Shown here: positions 22,651 through 29,939 of the stretch, one piece after another
How positions within the stretch are numbered: the stretch's first letter is position 1
How the letters are laid out: every line of letters starts with the position of its first letter
Assembly (NCBI GenBank): GCA_024102975.1
Contig: JAGFJD010000346.1
Coordinates: forward strand, 1 to 32,097
From: Phaeodactylibacter sp.
GTDB lineage: Bacteria; Bacteroidota; Bacteroidia; Chitinophagales; Saprospiraceae
Direction of reading: 5' to 3'
DNA: 32,097 nt
Notes under the pieces: model-generated
The model's input: the letters and a program-made list of their open reading frames with translations, nothing else
The model's database searches: none
Told to the model about the DNA's origin: nothing
Position numbers and translations under genes: made by a program

Positions 22651-24663
22651 TTACTGCACCTTGCTATACCGTTCCCCGTCGACGTATTCGACGATGTAAG
22701 CACCGCTGTAACCTTTGCTCTTCACCTGCTGCAGGGCCGATCTGGCTTCCTGGAGGCTGAAGAAATCGGCAAGAAGTACGCGGGTCAGGCCGCGGGCCAG
22801 GATGAGTTCGGTGTCGACCCGGCCCAGGGCGGCCACGTTGCTGAACCGGCTCTCCTGGAAAGTGCCCACCGCCGCCAGCTGTATCTTGTAGTAGGTGCCC
22901 TGGTGGCGGGGCGCGCTGGTCTGGTATTCGTAGTTATCGTTGGGCCCTCTGCCGCGCGCCGTATAGGGCTGGCCCGCCGGAGCATTTACCGTGGGCTGGC
23001 CACCTGTCGGCCGGGTGGGCTGAGCCGGCTGGCCGGGAGCTGCGGGCTCGCCCGGATAAGTCGTCTCGGGCGAAGGCGGTACGCCGGCGGCACCCTCCAC
23101 GGCCAGGAAGATCGGCTGGCCGTACGTGAAGGTATTCATATCGTTGCTCGCAAAGCGATAAGAACCCGGTTCGTAGCCGTAGGCCGACACCTCTACCCGG
23201 AACTGCCGGTTGGGCAGGATTTCGTAGGAGTACTTGCCGTCGTTGAAGGCGCGGGAGATCAGCTCTGTTTCCCGGCCGTCTTCGTAGGTCTGATACAGGG
23301 TGACGGTGATGTTGTTGATCGGCTCACCCGATTGCCGGTCGTACACATTGCCTTTGACCATGACGCGGCGGCCGCCGACGGCGAACTCGAAGATGTCCTC
23401 GTGCGTCGTCGTGGGTTTCTGCCCGGCAAACACGCGGTTGGAGGTCAGGAACCCGCCCGTCCGCGAAGGGTTGAAGATATAAAAGTACTCATCGGCGCTG
23501 GAGTTGACGGGCATGCCCAGGTTGACGGGCTGCGACCAGCTCACCTCGTCGCCGATGGAGCTGAAAATGTCGAACCCGCCCATGGAGACGTGCCCGTTGG
23601 AAGCGAAGTAGAGGGTCTGGTCTTCGACATTGTAGAAGGGCGTGATCTCGTCGCCCAGGGTATTGACCACCGGCCCCATATTGACCGGGAAGGTGAAGTC
23701 GATGTTGTCGGAACCCAGGTCGCGGGAAGCGTACCAGAGGTCCATGCCGCCGCGGCCGCCCTCGCGGTTGGAGGCAAAGAAGAGGACCTCCTGCCCTCGC
23801 TGGTGGACGATGGAGGGGTGGGTGGCGGTCACGCCCGCCATGTTGATGTAATCCGGCAGCCGCTCGGGCTGGGACCACACGGCGCCAACCCTTTTAGTGA
23901 CGAAGATTTCGCAGCGTGTCTTGATGTCGTTCCAGGGGCCGCTGGTATTGCTGCAGACGGTGAAATAGAGGCGGCTGCCGTCGGGCGCCATCGCCCCGTT
24001 GCAGAAGTGGCCGGACTGGATGACCGGGAAGTTGCGGGGCGGCTCGCCCTTGCTCCAGGTGCTGCCGTCCCGCCGGGAAGCGTAGATGCGGGCGCGGTCG
24101 CCGGTGGTCGAGGAGTAGTAGAGTTCGTTGTCGGAGACCGGGTAGGGCGCAAATTCCTCTTTTTCGGAGTTGATGCCGTCGCCGGGCAGCAGCAGCTCGA
24201 CGTCGCGGTCGGCCTGGGCCGGAGCGTCCATGCCGAGGCGGCAGCCGGCGATCTCGTTCCGGATGATCTCTTCCAGGATGTCCTTCCCGTCGCCGGTGTA
24301 GTTCTGCATAAAGGTTTCGAATTCATTGATGGCGCGGTCGTACTGGCCGTCCTGCTTCAGGCAGCGGGCAAATTTGAGCCCGACCAGGGGGAATTCGCTG
24401 TTTTTTTCTTTGATGGGGCGGTACGCTTCGGCTGCCTTCCGGTAATCGCGAAGCTGGTAATAGAGCTCTCCGGCCTGATGGATGAGGTCTTCTTTTTTGC
24501 GTTTCTTGCGCCAGGCTTGTTCGTACTTGTCCGCCGCGTCGGCGAGTTCGCCCTCCTGATAAGCTTGCTCCGCCTCTTTTTTGAGTTTGCGCCAGCTCTG
24601 GGCAGAGGCCAGGCCCGCAAAGCTTACCGACAGGATGAGCAGGAGTAATAGCTTCTTAGTCAT
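22651..24663 (-). CDS. PorE-like protein: TPR, PD40 propeller, CarboxypepD-reg, SPOR
   Basis: The 670-residue exported protein has a signal peptide (1-22), tetratricopeptide helices (about 25-150), a PD40/WD40-like beta-propeller (about 165-435, with LYFxSNGHxSMGGFDIF-type repeats) and a carboxypeptidase-regulatory-like beta-sandwich (about 443-525). A proline-rich linker (about 530-575) leads to a C-terminal domain (about 590-668) with YYKIQLAAVG, ALGRV, RVLLADFFSLQEARSAL and GYSGAYIVEY. The first four parts match PorE of the type IX secretion system and similar gliding proteins. The last looks like a SPOR domain, which binds peptidoglycan, in place of PorE's OmpA-like peptidoglycan-binding end. 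It likely links an envelope complex to the cell wall (inference). It lies between purN and the O-antigen ligase-like gene. Confidence 0.85.
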   Translation of the reverse strand: MTKKLLLLLILSVSFAGLASAQSWRKLKKEAEQAYQEGELADAADKYEQAWRKKRKKEDLIHQAGELYYQLRDYRKAAEAYRPIKEKNSEFPLVGLKFARCLKQDGQYDRAINEFETFMQNYTGDGKDILEEIIRNEIAGCRLGMDAPAQADRDVELLLPGDGINSEKEEFAPYPVSDNELYYSSTTGDRARIYASRRDGSTWSKGEPPRNFPVIQSGHFCNGAMAPDGSRLYFTVCSNTSGPWNDIKTRCEIFVTKRVGAVWSQPERLPDYINMAGVTATHPSIVHQRGQEVLFFASNREGGRGGMDLWYASRDLGSDNIDFTFPVNMGPVVNTLGDEITPFYNVEDQTLYFASNGHVSMGGFDIFSSIGDEVSWSQPVNLGMPVNSSADEYFYIFNPSRTGGFLTSNRVFAGQKPTTTHEDIFEFAVGGRRVMVKGNVYDRQSGEPINNITVTLYQTYEDGRETELISRAFNDGKYSYEILPNRQFRVEVSAYGYEPGSYRFASNDMNTFTYGQPIFLAVEGAAGVPPSPETTYPGEPAAPGQPAQPTRPTGGQPTVNAPAGQPYTARGRGPNDNYEYQTSAPRHQGTYYKIQLAAVGTFQESRFSNVAALGRVDTELILARGLTRVLLADFFSLQEARSALQQVKSKGYSGAYIVEYVDGERYSKVQ

Positions 24664-24679
24664 GTTTGCGGTTTATTGG

Positions 24680-24770
24680 TTATGAAGTTAATGTTGAGGT
24701 GTTGCGGTGTTTTGGTGTTTTGGTGTTGCGGTGTTGCGGTGCCGAACGGCGAACGGCGAACGGCCAACAG
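24680..24770. repeat. short tandem arrays GGTGTTKY and GAACGGC
   Basis: The 114-bp spacer between purN and the PorE-like gene holds five to six copies of an 8-bp GGTGTTTT/GGTGTTGC unit followed by three GAACGGC units. They precede the PorE-like start on the minus strand. Arms are not clearly complementary, so this one looks like a plain microsatellite. Confidence 0.5.
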
Positions 24771-24777
24771 CGCCCCC

Positions 24778-25356
24778 CTACTCCCCCTCCAGCTCTCGCG
24801 CCAGTTGCTCCACCACCGGAGCAAAGTGCCGGTGCTCCAGTTGCCGGACTTTGCGGGCGATATCCCCGGGTTCGTCGTCCGGGGCGATGGGGCAGGATGC
24901 CTGGAAAATGACGCCGCCTTCATCGTAGCGCTCGTTGACGTAGTGGATGGTGATGCCCGAAACGGTTTCGCCGGCGGCCTTCACCGCACGGTGGACGTTC
25001 ATGCCATACATGCCTTTGCCGCCGTATTTGGGAAGCAGGGCCGGATGGATGTTGACCATCCGCTTGTCGTAGGCCCGCACCAGATAATCCGGAATGAGCC
25101 ATAAAAAGCCGGCCAGGATGATGAGGTCGACGCCTCTGTCGCGCAGGGCCTGCAACAATCCCTCTGTCTCATAAAAAGACTGGCGGGTGATCACCATTTT
25201 TTCAATGCCGGATTCATCCGCTAACTCCAGCACTGGGGCCGTTGCCTTATTCGAAACGACCAGTACCACGTGAATATTAGCATTTTCCCTAAAATAATCA
25301 ATGATTTTTCCCGCATTTGTTCCGGTCCCGGAAGCGAAGATGGCGATGTTGGGCAT
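24778..25356 (-). CDS. purN: phosphoribosylglycinamide formyltransferase
   Basis: PurN transfers a formyl group from 10-formyltetrahydrofolate to GAR, the third step of purine synthesis, in the cytoplasm. The 192-residue protein shows the N-terminal nucleotide-binding ASGTGTNAGKII (8-19). The catalytic triad is N102 and H104 in VNIHPALLPKYGG and D145 in the NERYDEGGVIFQ stretch; the folate-site segment ILAGFLWLIP lies at 80-89. Length and all key residues are normal. It lies among envelope genes without other pur genes nearby, so co-transcription would be incidental. Its start is preceded by a tandem repeat (25357-25475). Confidence 0.95.
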   Translation of the reverse strand: MPNIAIFASGTGTNAGKIIDYFRENANIHVVLVVSNKATAPVLELADESGIEKMVITRQSFYETEGLLQALRDRGVDLIILAGFLWLIPDYLVRAYDKRMVNIHPALLPKYGGKGMYGMNVHRAVKAAGETVSGITIHYVNERYDEGGVIFQASCPIAPDDEPGDIARKVRQLEHRHFAPVVEQLARELEGE

Positions 25357-25475
25357 TGTCGGTTGTTCGGTTGTTCGGTTGTTCGGTTTTCAGGGTTTGT
25401 TGCCCGGCCGAGGCGCGAGGGCGGAGTGGCGACGGGCCAGCAATCCGAATACCGAACGCCGAACGCCGAAAAGCC
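25357..25475. repeat. inverted repeat of 8-bp GGTTGTTC units
   Basis: The left arm has three to four GGTTGTTC units (25359-25386). The right arm (about 25446-25470) has CGAATACC-CGAACGCC-CGAACGCC units of the same 8-bp period in complementary sense. The pair flanks a GC-rich middle and lies in the 130-bp spacer before purN. Confidence 0.55.
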
Positions 25476-25486
25476 TTGCGTTTGGC

Positions 25487-27082
25487 CTACTCAAACACCA
25501 GCTCTGCGAAGCGGTACTGCCTGCCCCGTTCGCCGTAGACCATCATGCGGCGGCTGCCGGTCTGTTTGCAGATCTTGGGCCGGGTGAGCACTTCGGCGTC
25601 CCGGTTGTTGAACAGGGGGTACATGCGCAGTTGGCCGTCCTTGTGCAGCTCGGCCAGGGCGACGATGGAATTGCGGCCGTTGAAATTATAGAGCCGGCCG
25701 GAGCCGTCGTCGGCAAAGTTCCGGCTGTTGTCGTTAAAGATGAAGTACAGCCGGTCGCGCACGATCGACATGGCGTAGGAGGAATAGTAGCCCCCGTCGT
25801 TCATGGTTTCCTGCCGTTTGGGGATGCGCGTGGCCCATTCGATGCCCCCGTCCGGTTGTATGTTCACCACGATGATGTCGTTGTAGTTGTAGAAATAGTC
25901 GAAGCGCAGTGTGCCGTCCCAGTAACGGTAGGCGCGTTCGAAGACGAAGAACTGCTCGGCGACCAGCACGGCGCCGCCGTCGCTGCGCAGCACCAGCTCG
26001 TCGAGGGAGAAGCGGTAGAGTTCCGGTGCCCGGTTGGCGTCGCCGCTGGCTTCGGCCCGGCTGGCGCGGCGCAGCTCTGCCGGCCGCATGAATTCGGTGC
26101 GGAACTCGAAGTCGAACTCCTTGAAGTTGAGGTTGTAGATCTCTTTGGTCCTGGCGTTCAGCTTGAAAAAGCAGGTTCCCTTTACGCTGTAGGCCCCTTT
26201 TTCCGAGAAGAAGCCGGCGCAGACCAGGTTGCCGTCGTCGGCGATGCGGAAGGCCAGGTCGGTGATGAACTTGTTTTCCAGGGCGACGTGGTACTCCTGC
26301 ACGTCCTCGCCCTGCCGGGTGTAGGCCAGGATGACGTACTGGTAGTTAGGCCGGCCCCGGCGGCGCTCGCGCACCCCGTCGACATACAATACGCCCATGA
26401 GGTAGACATTGCCTTGTTCGTCAATGCGGTAATCCTCGACGCCGAACTGCTGGTCGGAATAGGGCAGGATAATGTCGCGGCTCCAGAGCTTGTTCATCTG
26501 GTTGTCGAAGACGCTGATGGCGAAGCGCTCCGGATCCTTTTTCTGGTAGGGCAGCTGGCTGTAGAGCAGCACCTTGGAGCTGTCGCCGGAGATGACCAGG
26601 TTGAAGGCGCCCTCCCGAGCCTTGTTCGGCGCCTCTACCTCCGAGATCATCACCAGGTCTCTGGAGGCCTGCAGCCGCTTGCTGACCTTCTGGTAGAACA
26701 GGTAGTTCTTCTTTTGCGCCTGGTTGTTGAAGCTGGTGAACAGGTAGAGCTGCCCGCCGATCATGGCCACGTCCTCGAAATCGCGGCGCTTGCCCTTGTA
26801 TTTCAGGTCCAGCTGCTCGGATTTGCGCAGGCGCATGTCGGTGTCGTAATATTCTATGTAGGCCTGTTCGTTGGACAAGGCCCCTTCGTTCTTCCGCCGC
26901 AGCATGTAAAAGCCTTCCTTATTGACGGCGATGGCTTTGGTGATGCGGGTGCCGGCCGGCTCGGTCAGTTCTTCGCCCCAGGAGGCGCGGGCGGGCACGT
27001 CGTCGCGCTGGGCATAGAGGGCTGTTGCCCAGGGCAGCATTATTCCGGCCAACAGGCAAAATCGGAGGGTGTGGATCATCAT
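25487..27082 (-). CDS. exported protein of unknown function, propeller-like
   Basis: I do not recognise a named family. The 531-residue protein has a signal peptide (about 1-25, ALYAQ end) and no membrane helices after it. Repeated segments of about 50 residues with a strand-rich pattern, such as YRIDEQGNVYLMGVLY, FRIADDGNLVCAGFFSEKG and LVLRSDGGAVLVAEQFFV, suggest a beta-propeller, as in many large Bacteroidota surface or periplasmic proteins. No C-terminal type IX sorting domain is evident. I chose the ATG pair at 27082 over a TTG 18 bases upstream, because a TAnnTTTG element at 27098-27105 overlaps that TTG. It follows porD by about 45 bp, at the place where recN stands in many relatives (recollection). 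Confidence 0.75.
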   Translation of the reverse strand: MMIHTLRFCLLAGIMLPWATALYAQRDDVPARASWGEELTEPAGTRITKAIAVNKEGFYMLRRKNEGALSNEQAYIEYYDTDMRLRKSEQLDLKYKGKRRDFEDVAMIGGQLYLFTSFNNQAQKKNYLFYQKVSKRLQASRDLVMISEVEAPNKAREGAFNLVISGDSSKVLLYSQLPYQKKDPERFAISVFDNQMNKLWSRDIILPYSDQQFGVEDYRIDEQGNVYLMGVLYVDGVRERRRGRPNYQYVILAYTRQGEDVQEYHVALENKFITDLAFRIADDGNLVCAGFFSEKGAYSVKGTCFFKLNARTKEIYNLNFKEFDFEFRTEFMRPAELRRASRAEASGDANRAPELYRFSLDELVLRSDGGAVLVAEQFFVFERAYRYWDGTLRFDYFYNYNDIIVVNIQPDGGIEWATRIPKRQETMNDGGYYSSYAMSIVRDRLYFIFNDNSRNFADDGSGRLYNFNGRNSIVALAELHKDGQLRMYPLFNNRDAEVLTRPKICKQTGSRRMMVYGERGRQYRFAELVFE

Positions 27083-27097
27083 AGTTTGTTTGAACGG

Positions 27098-27105
27098 CAA
27101 AGATA
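27098..27105 (-). promoter_or_regulatory. -7 promoter element before the propeller-like gene
   Basis: TATCTTTG on the minus strand fits TAnnTTTG and lies 15 bp before the ATG at 27082, within the short spacer after porD. A -33 element is not clear. Confidence 0.35.
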
Positions 27106-27129
27106 GGCATTCTGGGGAGAATAGCCGCC

Positions 27130-28029
27130 CTACTTAATCGCCCGGTACTCCGCCGCATTTGAAGCGTCAATCCGCGTCATCACCTGCACCACGGTATTCT
27201 GCTCCTGGGGCGTGCCCCGCTTGAAGATTTCCAGGATTTCCTGCGATTTGGTGTCCGTGAACACCTGGATGATCATAGAGTTCGGATAAGCCTGGTCTAC
27301 GTCGCGGATTTGCTCCAGGGCGGCGGCGATGATAGCCCTGCCGGTGGCCACGTCGGTGGCGCTGACGTCGAGCCCCTGTCGGTGGTAATCGTACCAGGCC
27401 TGCCGCAGCGGGCGGACCCGGGGCGAGAGCAGGTTTTCGATCAGCCAGAAGCGGTTGCGGTTGCCGTCGAGGGAGCGCCAGCCGGGGTTGGCGGCGGCGG
27501 CCGCCTGTGGGACGTTGTTGAGGATGTCCTGCGCGGCCTGGAAGTATGGTTCTCCGCCAAAGGGCGAATAGGAGTCGTAATCCAGCCCCAGGATGATGTA
27601 GGAGTGGAAGGCCAGCACGCTGGAGAGGTTGTCGTTGTAGACGTTCTGGCTGAACTGCAGCGGCTGGAACTGCTCGTAGAAAAACGTCACCCCCTTGTCG
27701 ATGTGGTTGATCAGGGGCGTTTCGTAGTCGGAGCCGTAGACCGGGCGGGAGGCCTGCAGGGCGATATCCGCCTTAAAGGAGGTGGGGGACAGTTCTTCCT
27801 GGATGGTGATCAGGAAGTTGGCGTTGATGCGCTCTTCGTTTTCGAATACGTCCTCCGTCCACTTCTGGGTATTGAGGAACTCGCGCACTGTGCTTTCCAG
27901 GGTTTCGAACACCTTGGGGTCTGCCGACTGCAGTTTCTGGGTATTGATGCGCACCGTGGCGTTGAGCTCCTGGGCGATGAGCCCTATAGTGATTGCGGAA
28001 AGGAATAAAGTGGATATTAATTTTCTCAT
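27130..28029 (-). CDS. porD: DUF4835 family protein (PorD)
   Basis: The 299-residue exported protein has a signal peptide (1-20) and the DUF4835 pattern throughout: LNATVRIN (N-terminal), FLNTQKWT, RINANFLITI, SRPVYGSDYETPLINHID, LAFHSYIILGLDYDSYSPFGGEPYFQ and a conserved NRFWLIENLLS block. The family is Bacteroidota-specific, and current annotation calls it PorD, a protein tied to the type IX secretion system; the mechanistic role is not clear. The position just downstream of coaBC is the usual one in the phylum and supports the call. The 28030-28198 spacer between them holds a palindromic repeat. Confidence 0.87.
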   Translation of the reverse strand: MRKLISTLFLSAITIGLIAQELNATVRINTQKLQSADPKVFETLESTVREFLNTQKWTEDVFENEERINANFLITIQEELSPTSFKADIALQASRPVYGSDYETPLINHIDKGVTFFYEQFQPLQFSQNVYNDNLSSVLAFHSYIILGLDYDSYSPFGGEPYFQAAQDILNNVPQAAAAANPGWRSLDGNRNRFWLIENLLSPRVRPLRQAWYDYHRQGLDVSATDVATGRAIIAAALEQIRDVDQAYPNSMIIQVFTDTKSQEILEIFKRGTPQEQNTVVQVMTRIDASNAAEYRAIK

Positions 28030-28080
28030 TTATGTGTGAAAGTGTAATTGTTTAAATGTGTAAGTGCCGGGGTTGGGATA

Positions 28081-28179
28081 GGGAAATACGTAGAAATACA
28101 TAGAAATACGTGGAAACATCCTATAACCTGCCGCCCTGCCCGGACGGGCAACGTATTTCCTTATTTCAATGTATTTCCT
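28081..28179. repeat. palindrome of 10-bp GAAATACRTA units, second copy
   Basis: The left arm (28081-28117) has GGAAATACGTAGAAATACATAG-type units with a 10-bp period; the right arm (28151-28179) has ACGTATTTCC and TGTATTTCC in complementary sense. The unit is that of 12222-12327. It lies in the spacer between coaBC and porD. Confidence 0.6.
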
Positions 28180-28198
28180 TCCGGGTACTTATACCCTG

Positions 28199-29410
28199 TT
28201 ATTCCGGTTTATTTTTCAGCAGTACTTCCACCTCGTCGAGGATGTCTTCTGCTACTGCCGGTTTAGATTTTAACTCAAAATCGCGAATCTTATTGCCTTT
28301 GCCGATGATCGTGATCTTATTCGTGTCGTAATTGAAGCCGGCGCCTTGATCCTGCAGGGAGTTGAGCACGATGAGGTCGAAGTTTTTCTTTTCCAGTTTG
28401 CTTTGGGCGTTGGCCAGTTCGTTATCGGTTTCCAGGGCGAAGCCCACCAGCAGCTGGCCTGGTTTTTTGCGCTGGCCCAGGGTGGCGGCGATGTCCGGGT
28501 TTTTGACCAGTTCCAGCTTCAGGACGTCTCCCGTCTTTTTGATCTTCCGGGCGGCAGCTTCCCGGGGGCGGTAATCGGCCACGGCGGCTGCCAGGATGCC
28601 GATGTCGGCGCCCGGATAGGCTTTCTCCGCTGCCTGCAGCATTTCTTCGGCGGTTTGGACGGGCAGGACCTGCACCCGGGCATCGAGGGGCGACAGGCGG
28701 GAGGGCCCCAGCACGAGCGTCACCTCGGCGCCGCGGCGGGCGGCGGCATCCGCCAGGGCCACGCCCATCTTGCCGCTGGAGCGGTTGCCGACGAAGCGGA
28801 CCGGGTCGATGGGCTCGTAAGTCGGGCCGGCGGTAATGAGTATCTTCCTGCCGGCCAGGCTCTGCTGTTTTTCCCAGAAATGGTAGAGGTGGGCGACGAT
28901 CTCTTCGGGTTCCGCCATGCGGCCCTCGCCGACCAGGCCGCTGGCCAGCTCGCCGTGGCCTACGGGGATGAGGTGGTTGCCGTAGGACTGGAGGCGCCGC
29001 ACGTTCTCCCGGGTGGCGGGGTGGCGCCACATGTCGAGGTCCATAGCCGGAGCAAAGAACACCGGGCAACGTGCCGAGAGGTAGGTGGCAGTGATGATAT
29101 TGTCGCTTATGCCCTGGGCCATCTTGGCCAGGGAGGAAGCCGTCAGGGGCGCCACCACCATGGCGTCGGCCCACAGGCCCATTTCCACGTGGTTGTTCCA
29201 GCTTTCCCCGGCGATGATGTCGGTATGAACCGGCTTTTTGGTCAGGGTCGATAAAGTGAGGGGGCTGATGAACTCCGCCCCGGCTTTGGTCATCAAAGCC
29301 TGCACTTTGGCGCCGGACCTGATCAGCAGGCGCGCCAGAAATGCTGCCTTGTAGGCAGCAATGCTGCCCGTAATGCCAAGCAGGATTTTTTTACCGGTCA
29401 GGTTTGCCAT
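28199..29410 (-). CDS. coaBC: bifunctional PPC decarboxylase/phosphopantothenate-cysteine ligase
   Basis: CoaBC makes 4'-phosphopantetheine for coenzyme A: the C-terminal CoaB part joins phosphopantothenate to cysteine and the N-terminal CoaC flavoprotein decarboxylates the product. In this 403-residue protein CoaC spans about 5-180 (GITGSIAAYKA, catalytic H74 in NNHVEMG, PAMD at 121-124) and CoaB about 187-400 (ITAGPTYEPIDPVRFVGNRSSGKMG, AAVADYRP, KIKK). Two positions differ from E. coli: the PAMN asparagine is D124, and the LACG catalytic cysteine is S157 in GELASGLVGEGRM. Both may be usual for Bacteroidota. I chose ATG at 29410, where the family start lies; a longer frame exists upstream. 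The order bamD-rpoZ-coaBC-porD supports the call. Confidence 0.95.
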   Translation of the reverse strand: MANLTGKKILLGITGSIAAYKAAFLARLLIRSGAKVQALMTKAGAEFISPLTLSTLTKKPVHTDIIAGESWNNHVEMGLWADAMVVAPLTASSLAKMAQGISDNIITATYLSARCPVFFAPAMDLDMWRHPATRENVRRLQSYGNHLIPVGHGELASGLVGEGRMAEPEEIVAHLYHFWEKQQSLAGRKILITAGPTYEPIDPVRFVGNRSSGKMGVALADAAARRGAEVTLVLGPSRLSPLDARVQVLPVQTAEEMLQAAEKAYPGADIGILAAAVADYRPREAAARKIKKTGDVLKLELVKNPDIAATLGQRKKPGQLLVGFALETDNELANAQSKLEKKNFDLIVLNSLQDQGAGFNYDTNKITIIGKGNKIRDFELKSKPAVAEDILDEVEVLLKNKPE

Positions 29411-29480
29411 GGTGGTCAGGGCGGGCTGAGGTTCTCCGGCAGGAAGAGCCGGGAGCAGGTTATTGGTTATTGCCGGGTTG

Positions 29481-29556
29481 AAAAGGTGGAGGATTAACAG
29501 CACTACGAAAGGCCTCTCGGCCTTAACATGTTAATCCTGTTAATCCTGTCCACTTT
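29481..29556. repeat. inverted repeat with ACAGGATTAACAG arms
   Basis: AAAAGGTGGAGGATTAACAG (29481-29500) and CTGTTAATCCTGTCCACTTTT (29536-29556) are near-complementary. The middle holds a small hairpin AGGCC-TCTC-GGCCT. It resembles the ACAGGATTT units at 7143 and 19749 and fills the spacer between rpoZ and coaBC. Confidence 0.6.
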
Positions 29557-29573
29557 TCATGATCAGGCGCAGT

Positions 29574-29939
29574 TCAGTCCAGAAAATCCTCTTCTTCGCC
29601 TTCGTCCCGTCTCCGTTTTTTGTTATACCGGTGATAAACTTCGTCCTTCAGGAACTCTTCCGTAGCGATGATCACCGGGTTGGGCAGGCGCTCGTAAAAT
29701 TTCGAGATTTCGATCTGCTCCTTGTTCTCGCTCACCTCTTCGATGGTGTCGGAAGAAACGGCAAACTCTTCCAGCTTCTGGTGCAGCTCCTGCTTGAGGT
29801 CGACAGCCAGTTGCTTGGACCGCTTGGTAATGATGGCCAGCACCTCGTAAATGTTGCCGGTCTTGCCGGCCAGGCCGTGAACGTCACGGGCCCGGACATT
29901 AGGATCCAGCCCTTGCACTTGGGTTTTGATATCCGACAT
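29574..29939 (-). CDS. rpoZ: DNA-directed RNA polymerase omega subunit
   Basis: Omega helps assemble and stabilise the beta' subunit of RNA polymerase. The 121-residue protein fits the Bacteroidota RpoZ type: GNIYEVLAIITKRSKQLAVDLKQEL (about 28-52) corresponds to the conserved omega helices. A phylum-typical stretch ENKEQIEISKFYERLPNPVIIATEEFL follows, then a charged tail ending in acidic residues. Its ATG at 29939 lies inside the end of the bamD gene, with 41 bp of overlap in another frame, so translation is likely coupled. No promoter of its own is visible, so expression should follow the bamD promoter. Confidence 0.92.
   Translation of the reverse strand: MSDIKTQVQGLDPNVRARDVHGLAGKTGNIYEVLAIITKRSKQLAVDLKQELHQKLEEFAVSSDTIEEVSENKEQIEISKFYERLPNPVIIATEEFLKDEVYHRYNKKRRRDEGEEEDFLD

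Noticed and set aside
22591..24648. 685-codon plus-strand frame opposite the PorE-like gene
   Set aside because: The same GC-driven shadow effect; the minus-strand protein has a signal peptide and ordered domains, the plus-strand frame has none.
25301..27106. 601-codon plus-strand frame opposite the propeller-like gene
   Set aside because: Shadow frame; the minus strand has a signal peptide, repeated strand pattern and a promoter element.
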